The notes beneath the pieces are model-generated. The model ran no database searches, was not told the DNA's origin, and worked only from the letters and a program-made list of their open reading frames with translations. A stretch of 64,000 bases of DNA from Hepsetus odoe (lineage: Eukaryota; Chordata; Actinopteri; Characiformes; Hepsetidae). The stretch spans positions 12,153,951 to 12,217,950 of the forward strand of contig CM029370.1 of assembly GCA_017165825.1 (NCBI GenBank). The letters are read 5' to 3'. This document shows positions 34,701-46,320 of this stretch, piece by piece. Position 1 is the first letter of the stretch. The number at the start of each line of letters is the position of its first letter. The translations under genes and the position numbers were made by a program.

Positions 34701-36525
34701 CAGCAAGAGTGAAAGGGTAGCTTTACAGGACAGGAGGAAGGTACAGACGACCATAAGAAATGGAAACGGATGATCTACCTTGTCAACACCTAAACGGGAA
34801 CAGCTGAAAGAAGAAAAGGAAGTACACTACAGGTCACCAAACATAACTTTCCATATCAGTGGTTCTGCCACAGGCCCAGCATCTCAAGGGTAAGTAAAAA
34901 TATTATGACTTTTATTGTTTCATGTGAAAATTTTAGGATTCCTTTACAACAGTGGTGTCAAACTCAATCACACGGGGCCAAAACTCAAAGCACACTTTAG
35001 GTCACAGGCCAAACGGGATAAACATTTATTGAACAGACTAAACGTTTTTTGAACATAAATATGAATCGAAACAGACAGGAAACAATGTTATTCCAAAATT
35101 AATAAACTGAAACTTAAAATAACTTAAAATATTTTGCTCTCCATAAAAATATCTCCTGTCAAAATTATACAAATTAAAAATATGAACATGCTGCAAAAAA
35201 AACCTGAAAATATAGGTAAATTTAGGTAAAAGTTAAAACAATATCAAGTCAAATTTTCCATTTTCTTTGCTCTTATGCCATTTTGTCAGAGTTGGATGCT
35301 TGGTGTCTTTTCTTGGCAACAAGTTTGTTTGTTTGGCCATCGTTAGGGGCTCGCTTTGACTTGAAATTAGGGTTTTACACATCAAGAGACACTTGACTGA
35401 TCTGACATAATTGTCGCGTAAATGATCGCAGGTAGCCTGTCATTTGGTAGGGCAGCTGTTATGCTGCATTATGGGATTTGTAGTCTGTGTGTTATCAGTG
35501 CTTAATGTCACCAGGCCATTAAGAAAAAAAATGATATAAAAAATTATCTCGCAGGCCGGATATAATTGTACACTGGGCCGGATGTGGCCCATGGGCCTTG
35601 AGTTTGACAATTGCTTTACAACATATTTAAAATATTATTATGTATAGCCCCTAGAAATGTAATTTTTTCTGCAGAGTCACCCATGATAGTGTTCACTTAG
35701 TTATTTCCCTCACTCAAAAGCTTCCTTTGTATTACATAATGTTTTTTGTGTTGTTAAATTTCATGCCTCAGAAAAACCCATATAAATTTTCTTTTACTAT
35801 TTGAATTACTCTGCAGGAAAAAGGAAACATGATGATTTGGAGTTTGAATTAAGCATTTAAAACAAAAAACAGCATTCTATTGTATATGTTGTAAAGAGAA
35901 CTTAAAAATGTCATGTGAAACAACAGAAGTGATGACATTTTTTTACCTCTTGAGATTCTGGGAGGCAGAACCACCGATATGAAAATTCATGGCGTTTGGT
36001 GAGCTGCAGTTCACACCTCTTGACAGATTAGAGAAAGGTTTTGTATGACATGACAAAACCTGGTGACCAAACAGAGATACCATGAATATGGTTATGAACT
36101 AAAATTACTCAATCATTTTTTCAAATTTTAATAATTTAGCCATATCAAGTTGGGCTGTTTATTGACTGCACAAGCCTTTCTTTCCATTTTAGACCACATC
36201 TTTGAAAAAGTGAATCCTGCTATGGAGGCCCTGGGACTAGAGAGTAGCTGCCTTGGAGGCGGCAAGATAGAGCACAACAGCAAAGAGAAGAAACTACGCG
36301 TTTTTGGAGAGTCTACGGTAAATAAACATTTCAGTAATTTAAACTGAACTTTCACTGTACTGGAAATGTCTTTTAATAAAAAGCAAATACATTACAGAAC
36401 TTCAAAGCATATTTTCAGATTATGTTCTCACATGTACTTTTTAGGGCTACGGGAAGGCTGACCATGCTGTCACAGTTGAAAAGCTGAAAGCTGTCTTCAA
36501 AGACTATGAGATCACTATGGAGTAA
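31723..36525 (+). CDS. phpt1: PHPT1, protein-histidine phosphatase
   Basis: Small cytosolic phosphatase that removes phosphate from phosphohistidine on proteins (mammalian targets include ATP-citrate lyase and G-protein beta). Exons 31723-31864, 36193-36317 and 36445-36525 give 115 residues, near the human 125. Splice sites are GT-AG and phases 1 and 0 fit. The fold's opening PDVEIDPEGKFKYILVRI, the catalytic histidine in SAEYH (His47, human His53), the CLGGG glycine loop and the GYGKADHAVTVEKLK end are all present. The first in-frame ATG is 31723; upstream open sequence lacks an ATG. An AATAAA lies at 36661-36666. Intron 1 is 4.3 kb of repeats and intron 2 only 127 bp. In human this gene is on 9q34, away from selectins. 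Confidence 0.95.
31870..31966. repeat. Tetranucleotide repeats beside the PHPT1 exon 1 donor
   Basis: (GACT)n followed by (TGCC)n and (TCTG/TTTG)n runs. The first repeat begins within about 10 nt of the 5' splice site at 31865, so length changes could influence splicing. Confidence 0.9.
32115..32228. repeat. 24-bp minisatellite in PHPT1 intron 1
   Basis: Five tandem starts of GCTGTCAGGGTGGACT spaced exactly 24 bp (32116, 32140, 32164, 32188, 32212), four units complete with TGAATCAT. Units look identical, implying recent expansion. The length is a multiple of three, so frames stay open on both strands, but nothing suggests coding. Confidence 0.93.
32573..32812 (-). repeat. SINE family B, reverse
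   Basis: Ends CCTTGTCATTGTGAGG and 'gaccacaacgaaattggacctc', the body 'gggcagctattgaaagcgccc', and the complement of the tRNA-like head 'aaccactaggccacctctgcc'. Lies in PHPT1 intron 1. Confidence 0.85.
32825..33180 (+). repeat. SINE family D, nearly full length
   Basis: tRNA-like head with B-box GGTTTGATTCCC, body 'gagtttgcatgttctcccc', then 'gatctgtccagggtgtttccc' and an end 'ggacaagtggctatgaaaatg'. The 3' part recurs at 37426-37555. PHPT1 intron 1. Confidence 0.8.
33530..33870 (+). mobile_element. RTE LINE 3' fragment, decayed
   Basis: Matches the complement of the LINE at 12060-12400 ('gtggaggaatttaaatactta', 'caagcaggttggaa') and ends with the LINE's terminal 'gggagcaactgaaagaaaaaga'. 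Plus-strand orientation, opposite to the near-complete copy. Confidence 0.8.
34015..34830 (+). mobile_element. RTE LINE fragment with reverse transcriptase remnant
   Basis: Contains an open piece at 34132-34434 with AFVDLEKAYDRVPREEL and GLHQGSALSPFLFA, then IFADDSD near 34410-34434. A stop and frameshifts follow, then the standard 3' end ('acctaaacgggaacagctgaaag'). Together with the piece at 33530 it may be one broken, rearranged insertion or two. PHPT1 intron 1. Confidence 0.85.
34950..35613. mobile_element. hAT-type non-autonomous element
   Basis: 664 bp, starting CAGTGGTGTCAAACTCAA and ending TTGAGTTTGACAATTG (inverted ends), flanked by an exact 8-bp duplication CTTTACAA at 34942-34949 and 35614-35621. 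Eight base pairs is the hAT signature. The 'gggccggatgtggcccatgg' internal end is familiar from vertebrate hAT MITEs. No transposase frame. PHPT1 intron 1. Confidence 0.9.
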
Positions 36526-36666
36526 GAAGCAAAACTGTGACATCCTGTCTTTTCAGAGACTGTTGCTTGTGAGGCAGATCTGTCTTATAATCACACAGTG
36601 ATGTTCAGTTCCTATAGGAATGGTTGTCCCAGTCACACAAAAGTATTGTGATATGACTTCAATAAA

Positions 36667-37339
36667 CGCACTGAAACACTGAAATTGCTTCCATGTAATG
36701 CAGTCCTCTTCTGTTCTGGGATTTTAAGAAGCCACTGTATGGTATGAACCAGCCACTGTATGAACTGACGCCCACACAGGAAACAAACGTGTGCTGCTGC
36801 AGTTAAAAACATCCTGTCTCCAGTCCAGAATGTGTCTGTCTGTTTGGAGGCCAGGAATTGAAAAGGCATTTTCAAAAGTTTAGTTCATAAATATGTCTAT
36901 ACTCATGCTATTTAAGCCCAAAAACTGAGCTACAACCTAAAACTGCGACCCCCCCCCCCTGATAAAAATGAAGCATTTGCAGTAGTAGTACATTTTCCCA
37001 GGGCTAGCCTTACTGAACTTGAATGATATCAGTTGAGAACAGAAGAGCACAGTGGTTTAGGAAACTAATTCCAGACTTGTTTGCATTGGGAATAAGTGCT
37101 TAGTTATAGATTAAAAAAAATAATGGTGTTGTGAGTCAGCACACTGACTCAAAGGAAACTTTGAGTTTAATCAGCAAATATCTGACATATCACACACTGT
37201 GTCAAACTGTTTTTGTAGCCAACAGACATCTGTATGTATGACACACTGCCAGAAACAACATATTGAAAGTTTTTTATATATATATAATTTATATATATAA
37301 ACATCTTAAACATCTATTACTGTAACCTGTTCCATCATC
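36667..37339. other. Region downstream of PHPT1, no gene recognised
   Basis: Contains a C run of 12 at about 36950-36960 and a (TA)n run near 37275-37300. Open frames are short and unsupported. Confidence 0.45.
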
Positions 37340-37555
37340 GACCATCAATGTAAAGTGCCTTGGGGCAACTTTGTTGTAAAAGGCGCTATACAAGAATAAA
37401 TTGAATTGAATTGAATTGAATATATATTTTCTCTATGATGGACTGGTGATCTGTCCAGGGTGTTTCCCTGCCTTTCACCCTGTGAGAGCTGCAATAGGTT
37501 CCAGCACCCCTGGACCCACAGTCCCTAATTAGGACAAGTGGCTATGAAAATGATT
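37340..37555. repeat. Two adjoining repeat fragments
   Basis: 37340-37425 is the reverse of the 'tatatagcgcctttta' family, ending in (GAATT)n. 37426-37555 is the 3' part of SINE family D on the plus strand, nearly identical to 33050-33165. Confidence 0.75.
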
Positions 37556-38044
37556 GACTTATTACTTATTATATAGGTAGTAATAAAATAATTTTTAAAG
37601 AATTCTGGTAGATAAAAACTAAATGAGTAACAGTGTTTTGAGATCCCGTACAGATGTAGCAGTGACTGAGTAAATCTGCAATAAACAAATCACAACATTC
37701 CTGAAGTGAAATGAAAAGAGCTTGTTTGGTTTAACTAATAGTTTTTTCCTCTTTAATTTGACCAGTGACCTCAGCTTTAGACTCCATAAACTAAAAGGAT
37801 GAGCGCAAATATAATGATGAAAAGGAAGATCAGGTAAAATTAATATATGTCCATCCAAAAAATGATTTTATTGATCCAAAGGATCACTAAAGCTTAAAAA
37901 AACTACACAATTACCTTTCCCCCTGAAAAAATGTCAGTAAACGTGAAACTAAAAGAACAAAGAGCTATTATAGTTTTTTTTTTTTACAGCAGTTAAATAT
38001 ACATTTATAAAACTGGTTCCCTAAAGGAGTGCTTTTGAGACCTG

Positions 38045-38640
38045 GCCCTGGAGGCCCACTGTGCTGGATTTTTTAAATGTTTATCCTACACAAACAAATC
38101 CACATTTATTTATGTAGCTCTTTTTTCAGCTGATAGGGTCACAAGCCAGTGTTGACATTTATGGCACTTAGCTGACGCCCTTATCCAGAGCGACTTATAA
38201 TTCCTGATTACAGGGACAGTCCCCCTGGAGGAGCTTGTGGTTAAGGGTCTTGCTCAGGGACCCAATGATGGTAGTGCTGGAGGTGGGATTTGAACCTACA
38301 ACCTCTTGGTCTGTAAACAAATATCCTACCACAAGACCACCAACACCCTGCTCAGGGCCAAGCCACATAGTGAGATTGTCAAGAGTAGCAGAAACAAGGA
38401 AAAACCTTGGTGGGAGAAACCTTGGGAGGATTCAAGACTCAGAGCGGGAGTCCATCCTTCTGAGGCCAATGTTCCTCCAAACAGTGTGCCTCCAGGATCA
38501 GGTTGGCAGAAATTGCTTCAAAAAGCAGTGGCAAAAATCTGAAGCCACATTGAAAGTCCAGAAGTTAAGCAACTCAAGTAGATATAAACTACTCAAATGC
38601 TTCTGCACAAACTTATGGCATCTGAGCCATTAAAGCAAAA
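38045..38640. repeat. Repeat block with inserted SINE family C
   Basis: Reverse-strand SINE C at 38155-38345 ('gctgacgcccttatccagagc' … 'gatttgaacctacaacctcttgg'), followed by 'aaccttggtgggagaaaccttgggagg', part of a common fish repeat. Open frames here are fortuitous. Confidence 0.65.
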
Positions 38641-39017
38641 TAGAAAATTCTGAATTTATCCTTCACTGAAAGAGTGAATATTTGAAAGATTTTACTTTTC
38701 AGGTAAATTGGTTGATAATCGTTTAATACTTTGATCATATAATTGGTCATGGAAAATTGGATGTTTAGTATTATGGTATCTTAGAATGATATTTTTGGCC
38801 ACCACTGTATGTTTGAATGATTTATCACTCAAATGTTGTGAAGGTTAAAACAACTTTTGAGTGATGCAAATGATCCATATACATTGAAGATTGCTTCATT
38901 AAATTTTGAGAAAGTTAATCACACATTTCTTTCATTACCAAAGAACTTGTTTAAACCACCATACATAGATAAGTTCTTCAGGAAATCAAAGGCAGTTCTT
39001 GTGATATTCTGAAAAGA

Positions 39018-39284
39018 AAAAGTGAAAGTGACAACCCTTGTCATTGCGAGGTCACAGCACAGCAGACAGTGAACCACAACAAAATTGGACCTCTGCATTT
39101 AACCCATGCACACTCAAACACCGTGCAGCAGTGGGCAGCTATTGAAAGCGCCCGGGGAGCAGTGACAGGGATGGCACCTTGCTCAAGGCTACCTCAGGGC
39201 AACCTATTGGGAAGGGGTTTGAACCCCTGATCCTCCGATCATAGGGCCAACGCCCTAACCGCTAGGCCACTGCTATGTCAATGA
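39018..39284 (-). repeat. SINE family B, reverse, well preserved
   Basis: Complete from CAACCCTTGTCATTGCGAGG to the complement of the head 'aaccgctaggccactgct'. One of the best family B copies. Confidence 0.88.
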
Positions 39285-39461
39285 GTGTTCAATGAATATT
39301 CTTATTTTACTAACCCAAACCTCTACACTATGATGTGCTCACTAAACCTCTCGTTATTCAAATATAATGCGGGTGAGTAATCTCTTTCTGATTTCCCAGT
39401 TTTGCATTTGGAAGTTACTAGAATTTGAATTTTTCCCCAAAATATGTTTCAGTGTATTATA

Positions 39462-40754
39462 CAGTTGAGGCCAAAATTATTAACCCCCCTTATGAAATTA
39501 GACAACACTCTTGATTTCTCCATGAAAATGACCATTAACAAGAAGTGTCTGTTATTTTGGAAACAAATACACTATAAAAAACAATGTCCAATAAGTTTAA
39601 TTAGGATATTTTATTGATACAATGAGTTAAAACAAGAAAGGGCAAAAATGAGACATCCAAAATTATTAGCCCCCCTGGCCATTAATAGTGTACCCTTTCT
39701 GAGCCACAACTGACAATAATCTCTTAGAGTAGTTCTTACAAGGTTGGAACAGGTCCCCTGAGGGATTTTGGCCAATTCTTCCATTGCAAATTGCTCTAGC
39801 TGCACCAAATTGCATGGTTTCCGAGCATGGACATTCACTTTGAGCACCCACCACAGATTCTCAATAGGATTGAGGTCTGGGCTCTGTGCAGGCCACGCCA
39901 GGATCTTGGTTTTGGTATCCTTGAGGAACTGTTGGACTAATTTCGATGGATGCTTGTCTTGTCATTGTCTTGTTGGAAGACCCAGCAATGACCCAAGCCT
40001 AGACTACAAGCAGATTTCTGCATATTCTCCCTCAACATAAAAAAGGAGAGGCCAGGTCAGCAACAATCATCTTGGCAGATGTCTGGGGATCCTTGCTGAT
40101 ATCTCTGACTATTTTCCTCTCCAGAGTTCTTGAAATCTTGCGCTTACGGCCACGGACAGGTTTGTTTCTTACAGAATTTGTCTCCTTGTACTTGGCAACC
40201 ATGCAAAATACAGCAGTTCTAGACACTGTGAATCACTTGGAAATGGCAGTGTAGCCTTCCCCCTTATCACGAGCCTCTACTATCTTCTTTCTGAGCTCCA
40301 GACTGATTTCCTTTGTCTTTGGCATGGTGAGTAACAGTAGTCCCTCTCATGTGTTCAAGTCCCCTGTTCCTTGGAGTCTTTCTATGCTTATATTTTGTTA
40401 GGAAGCCAATTGACTGCACAAGTGTGGTTTCAAAGCTGATTGGTTAGCTGATTTACTTTAGGGGGATCAGTTTATCAAATAAACAGCTGGCAAATGATGG
40501 AGTCATTACTGTAAGTGTGTTTTGAAAGCAAACATTCACATGGGGCTAATATTTTTGACCACCCCATTTTTTACTTTATTGGATATAAAGCAAGCCTAAA
40601 AATTAATTTTATATTGCAAAATGTACCAAAGGCTACTAAATAGCACTGGTGAATATTTGCTTATATCAAGTTTCATCAATGCTGCAAACATTGGGAAGAA
40701 GTTTAGAGAAATGTTCCAGAATTCCTGGGGGCCTAATAATTTTGGCCTCAACTG
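39462..40754 (-). mobile_element. Tc1-like transposon, 1293 bp, inactive
   Basis: Starts and ends with a perfect 21-bp inverted repeat (CAGTTGAGGCCAAAATTATT plus A) and is flanked by TA at both sides (39460-39461, 40755-40756). Minus strand carries a broken Tc1 transposase: a helix-turn-helix piece at 40032-40226 (GRKRKISRTLERKIVRDI) and a later piece near 39611-39847. Internal sequence is shortened and frames are interrupted. Confidence 0.88.
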
Positions 40755-40756
40755 TA

Positions 40757-41477
40757 GGTACAGTAAGGCAATAGTTCATAAGAAGGTTTAACCTATCTAA
40801 ACACATGTCAACACTTATAAGAAACACTGCCTGTAACACTTATCTCCTGCTCTGTATTTCCTCATTTACTCTAGGGGGATCAGTTTATCAAATAAACAGC
40901 TGGCAAATAATGGAGTCATTACTGGAGTTTTGCTTTCCTTTCCCCTTTTCCTGCAACACGGCTCAAGACTATCGGGAACAATAGAACAGTATTTTGGAAG
41001 TGGCGGCCACCTGCCTCCATTGATCTTATCAGCTTTATAGCCATTTCTAAACTGCCTTCTTTTTCCTGGAGCAAGACGATTACATTCACACTTTCACTTA
41101 CAATAAATTTAAAGCAAGCTGTTTTTATTTTTGAAGTTTTATAGCAAAAGAGGAGTATTTAAAGCAAAGCTCACAGCCATAGACATTAGGCAGGGAGCCA
41201 GATTGAAGAGTGAGTGGGAAGGTTATGAGAACACAGACACAGAGTGCTGAGTATCCCCAAGAGTGATTAATGTCCAACTTTCTATGAGAAATTCTTTAGG
41301 ATTTTCTTCAAATCTGCAGCTGGATTATATTTCCCAGACACAGCTAAATCTTCCTAATATGCCAAAAAGGAACTTAATAAGGACTGTCTGGCTGACAAAA
41401 TTAAAGATTTCAAACAATTACTTAATTTCCACTTATTCTCAACAATACTGGTCAGCTGAGACATGTCTGTAGTCTCA
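40757..41477. other. Intergenic, no gene recognised
   Basis: Contains a 40-bp repeat of the nearby transposon ('gggggatcagtttatcaaat' occurs at 40461 and again at 40872), so part of the Tc1 element has been duplicated here. Nothing else is recognised. Confidence 0.5.
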
Positions 41478-41636
41478 AGTGACAGCGGTGGCCTAATGGT
41501 TGGAGAGTTGGCCCCCGGATCAGAAGGACATGGGTTCAAATCCCAGACCAGTAGGTTGCCCTGAGGTACCCTTGAGCAAGGTACTGTCCACATCACTGTG
41601 TGCTGTGCTGTGTTTCACAATGACAACGATGGTCAA
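41478..41636 (+). repeat. SINE family B, internally deleted
   Basis: Head GACAGCGGTGGCCTAATGGTT, B-box GGTTCAAATCC, 'ggttgccctgaggtacccttgag', then a jump to the 3' end 'tgctgtgctgtgtttcacaatg'. Confidence 0.75.
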
Positions 41637-42084
41637 TTTCAAATGTATTTGCTATGAGGGTTTTTTTGTGTGTTATGTTGTAGACATTATTTATTTTTAA
41701 ATAATATAAATTACTATAGTTGCAGATAATATAATTACAGAATTAACTGGAGCAACTGTGCATGTTCATGTAAACAGACTATAAGTGGACACCTTCCAGC
41801 ATGAGAAGGTCTGCTAACCTGACCCAACTACAGGTGAAGCTTCTCCTTTTTGCATCAGTAAACGGCCTGTATTCTGGTAAGTCTGCTGAGCCACAGGAAG
41901 CCTTTAAGATTCATTCCAGAACACCAGAGGAAACCTCTATTATGTATTTTTTGGCTCCCATCCCATTGGCTTCCTCACCTACGGTAACCAAGGGTTCTTT
42001 AATAATTCTCTGAATCACGGAAATAGTTAATGATTTGCAGTAAAATGAAGAGACTTCATGGCACTACACTTTAAAGGCAAAAAC

Positions 42085-43110
42085 ACATCAAAACCTTTAA
42101 AACACATGCCTAATATCATGTAGATCCCCCTCTTGCTGCCAAAACAGCTCTGTCTCTGAAATCCATATAACCTCTGTAAGTTTCCTGTTCATTTCATCCA
42201 AGACCTTAGCAGAAGCGCTGTTAAGTACCACAAGTTGTAAGATGAAGCACCTATAAATTGGATTACTTTGCCAACGATCCCACTGATGCTCGAATTGATT
42301 GAGATCTGGGGAACATTGAAGTCTTCCACCTCTTCTTCAAATAATTCCCGAATAATTTATGCAGTGTGGCAATTATTATTAATTATTATTAATGTGTCAT
42401 TATTCTGCTAAGAGAGCCAAGTGCCATTAGGAAATACCTTTGCCATGATGAAGCGAACTTGGTTTAACAATGTTTGGTAGATGTTGTGTCCAATTAAAAT
42501 CCACACGAATGCCATGACTAAGTTTATTAGTAGAACATCACCCAGAATATCACACTGTCTCTTGCAACATGCCTTTTTACGCTAGAGCATCCTGGTGCCA
42601 TCTATTTACCAGGTAGGCAACATATATGCATTTGCCTGATCACGCGATGCAAAAAAGATTTTAATTGATAAGATCAGGCTACGTTCTTACATTGTTTCAT
42701 GGTTCAGCCTTAATCCTTATGTGCCAGCTGCAGGTGCTTTTTGTTGTGTATAGGGGTCATTATGGGCATTCTAACTGGTGTGCGGCTGGGCAGCTCCACA
42801 CGGAGCAAGGTGTGATGCACTGTGTGTGTTCTGACACCATTTTTTAGCTCTTCTGGGCCATCAGACCACACTCAAGCCTTCGCTCCACACATTTCATTGA
42901 GAACTGGGTGTCCATACTAAACACGGTACATTAAGAACACCCCACAAGACTTAATGTTTTGGAAATACCTTAATTCATTCCTCTAGCCATGACACTGTAC
43001 CATGTGAAACTGACTCAGATCTTTATGTTGCCAATTTTACCTGCTTTCAACACAGCCAATTCAATAATGCCCACTTCCTGCCTAACATATTTCACGTCTT
43101 GATAGGTAAC
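42085..43110 (-). mobile_element. Tc1-like relic, family 2
   Basis: Plus strand reads 'gctgccaaaacagctctg', 'gattgagatctgggg', 'catcctggtgccat' and 'ccccacaagact', the complement of a distinct Tc1-like family abundant in fish. A second, better-marked copy is at 61430-62090. No open transposase frame. Confidence 0.6.
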
Positions 43111-43904
43111 AAGATATTCAATGTTTTTTTACTTCACCAGTCATTTAAATGATGTGGCTGAACAGAGTATGTTTTCTAAAACTGAACATTAATAAGGAGT
43201 TGAGCCACAGCCACCCCACCAAAAACATTTGGATTTTTAAATTTCAGCATAACCATCTTTCTAAAAATTTGCAACTTATGTCCGATCCCCAAATGGGGTT
43301 CATGGTTTTTAAAGAGTTAATGCTCACTTTTTTGAGGTCAGGCACTGATGATGGATGAGAAGGTCTGGCTTACAGTCAATGTTACAATTAATTCCAAAAC
43401 TGCTCTACTGAGTCGAGGGAAGAGCTCTGTTAAAGGGCATTGCCAAGTTTTTATTTCGCTTTGTGCACTGGGGTACAGTCCAGCTGAAACAGGAAATAGC
43501 TTTCCCTAAATTAAAACAAATGTTATCATTTGCACTATGTTCTCTAACACTGGCACTCACTCTCGCACTCACGTTCTCTAACAATTTATCACTGACACTG
43601 CTTTGACAACATTATTTTCTTCTTTTTCAGAGTCCACTGGTGGCATGCTTTACACAACACTGTCTGTTATTTAGCGTGTTGCAAAGCAATTTTGGGCTTG
43701 TGTGCTCAGTACTAAGTCAATAGAGGATAGGTGATTTTTTTCTGTGCCAACAAGCTCTAAGTTGCTGTGATCTTCCACTTCTTGACCAAGCTGTTGTTCC
43801 TCCTAGTTACTTCAATTTAAGAATAACTGCCCTTGGAGTTGACTGGGACAGTAGGTCAGAGATTGCCAATTTATGGCAAAGGTGGCATTTTGGGACAGTG
43901 ATTC

Positions 43905-44535
43905 TTCTTTGCAATGGTAATGGACAGGTTGACGGACGAGGTTAGACAGGAGAATACCTCTCTTTGTAGCTGGATCCTGGACTTCCTGACTGGGAGACCC
44001 CAGTCAGTCAGGATCAGTAGCAGCACCTCCAACACCATCATGCTGAGCACAGGAGCCCCTCAGGGCTGTGTGCTCAGCCCACTGCTGTTCACACAACCTG
44101 GGCTGCTTTGTTCCATAACACTGCGGCCCTCTGACGGATTTCCATTTCCATCATTTATCAGACGTTCTTATCCAGAGTGACTTCCATGTCCTTTTTACAA
44201 TTACAGGGACAGGCCCCCCTGGAGCAACTCACGGTTAAGGGTGTTGCAGGTGGTTGGGTTGAAGGAGGGTGGTGGTGGTCTAGTGGTAGGATACTTGTCT
44301 CTGGACCTATTATTCAAGAGGTCCCAGGTTTGAATCCCACCTACCACCAGCATTACCACCACTGGGTCCCTGAGTTAACCCTGAATTGCTCCAGGGGGAC
44401 TGTCCCTGTAATTAGGACATGGAAGTTGCTCTGGATAAGAGCGTCTGCTAAATGCCATAAATGTAAGGAAGAAATGGAAACGGATGATCTGCTGTGGTGA
44501 CCCCTAAACAAGAACAGCTGAAAGAAGAAACAATA
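43905..44535. repeat. Mosaic of at least four retroelement pieces
   Basis: 43905-43950 is an RTE LINE piece (VMDRLTDEVRQE). 43951-44100 belongs to a different non-LTR reverse transcriptase (SWILDFLTGRPQSVRI, STGAPQGCVLSPLLF). 44142-44240 is SINE C in reverse. 44270-44465 is SINE C forward, with B-box GGTTTGAATCC and tail 'tctgctaaatgccataaatg'. 44466-44535 is the RTE 3' end. Confidence 0.8.
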
Positions 44536-44635
44536 AAAATACCTTGAGTCCCAAACCACACAATTCCATACTTTACATCTTACCATACAGGATGCACTGC
44601 TAATAGTGGCGTTCTATGTTACTTGCTATTTAGTG

Positions 44636-45074
44636 TGCTTGTATGCAGTTTGGGACGCGACACATATGGCAAGGAACCATTAAAGCCAATCACAGACGCG
44701 CCCGCTTCTGACGTCACTGTAGCTTCCTCAATGGACGCGCGAATTTTTCAGAGCCGTACCATTTTCTCGAAAAGAAACGTTTTAATATCTAACACATCAG
44801 CACGCACACGTAAGGGGTGAATAAAACGGTCTAATTTTTATTATGTGTTCCACAGTCTGGTATATATTTAAAGCTTAGTGATACACTTAAAATTAATCTT
44901 AACACCGAACACCCCCCCTCCTTACGGACAGATTGAACTGGCCCGTGTGTAGTGTTGGAAAGAAGAGGCAAATTCAAAACAAGACTGCTTTCAGAGTTCA
45001 TTTCTTCAAATTACCGCAGCTTTGCAAAGATAACTCGAAACGCATGAACTAATATGTCGTGATTTAGCGGTTCG
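44636..45074 (+). promoter_or_regulatory. Candidate FIRRM promoter and non-coding first exon
   Basis: CpG-richer than surroundings. It holds a CCAAT box (44686-44690), a perfect CRE TGACGTCA (44709-44716) and an E2F-like GCGCGAATTTTTC near 44739. A consensus donor GTAAGT at 45075-45080 would end a non-coding exon that joins the acceptor at 46296-46298. The start site is not determined. No TATA box. Confidence 0.5.
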
Positions 45075-46320
45075 GTAAGTGTTAACCTTTTGGTAAGGCA
45101 GTTACAGGCGGTTTAGATACGAGCTAGCATTAGCCCCGCGAAACTCGTTAGCCGGGTCCACTTTTCTCTCCACAGTCTCCGCGTTAGAGTTCAACTTCAT
45201 AAATCACACTTACTCTAGTGTTACCGTTTGTTGAACAGGCTCGTTTCCCAGAGTTATCCTTCCTGCCGTGGTGTCCATGTCACGGGTGTCTACCTTGGTT
45301 TACTGGAGGGAGAGAGAGAGACAAAAAACACGTATCAGAAAAAACTAATCTGGCAAACACTTTAAAAGCCTGAGATTCATTAGTGCAGTGTTTCCGAACA
45401 GCACAGCATAAAGTTTTGTAAACGAAATGAAATTAATTTGCAAACACACATTCACATGCACACAGTGAGCAGTGAATTTGTCTTCTGCGTTTAACCCATC
45501 CAGCACAGCTGCAGTGTTACCTGTATTGACTCTGATGAGCATCAGTAGATGTTTGAGCAGAGAGAACACCAACCATCAACAGTCATCACTTTTTAAAAGT
45601 GCTCATTCTGAATCAGTGCTGGTGGAGTTAGTCATACTAAAAGTCAGTACCTTTCCTTTTAAGATTAGTTGCAAAGTCCTGAAAACATTTGACTGAAGAT
45701 TTTGACAGCTATCGAGTTTCTTCTGTATGTAAAAAAAAGTCTGTTTGTGAATCGGCGCTCAGTAAAATCAGTTTCACTGAGATCACACGTGTCTCTCATA
45801 TTGCTAAGAAATGTCATTGATGTGGAATATCATGTTGAAGTAATAATGATGTGAAGGAATTATAAAGTTTTGATGATCAATAATAAAATCTTTTTAAATT
45901 AAATTCTTCACACCCTGTATTAGTGTTTACATATTTTACCAAGGATTTATGAGAGCTTGGTTTTTAGGAAGCAAAATCAGTATGAAAGGTTTTAACAAGC
46001 AATTTAAACTAATCTTAATTTATTGCCACCCACATTAGATATTGCTGCAATTACTGGCATTTTTCTAACGTCTGTTAAATTGTGTGTCATTTATTTGGAA
46101 TAAATTTTAATAGTTATTGAATGTTTTTGGCTTTATTGCTTCTGTAAACTGCTCTGATTTTCTTAGCAGTTTATTTATACTGATATGTTGGATTTTTATT
46201 TAGTGTAATGGGCACTGTTGCATTACATTTTACAGATTAGTAGTTTAAGTTTTATATTGACTTATTTTGCTTTTTTGGTAAATATTGCTTTTTTACAGTA
46301 CAGCTGTTGAAACTCTCGCA

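Noticed and set aside
45227..45297. Minus-strand exon-like segment (CCTCCAG acceptor, ATG, donor GTAACA) inside FIRRM intron 1
   Set aside because: Splice-like ends are present, but the 18-codon peptide matches nothing I know, no partner exon was found, and the region is promoter-like DNA.
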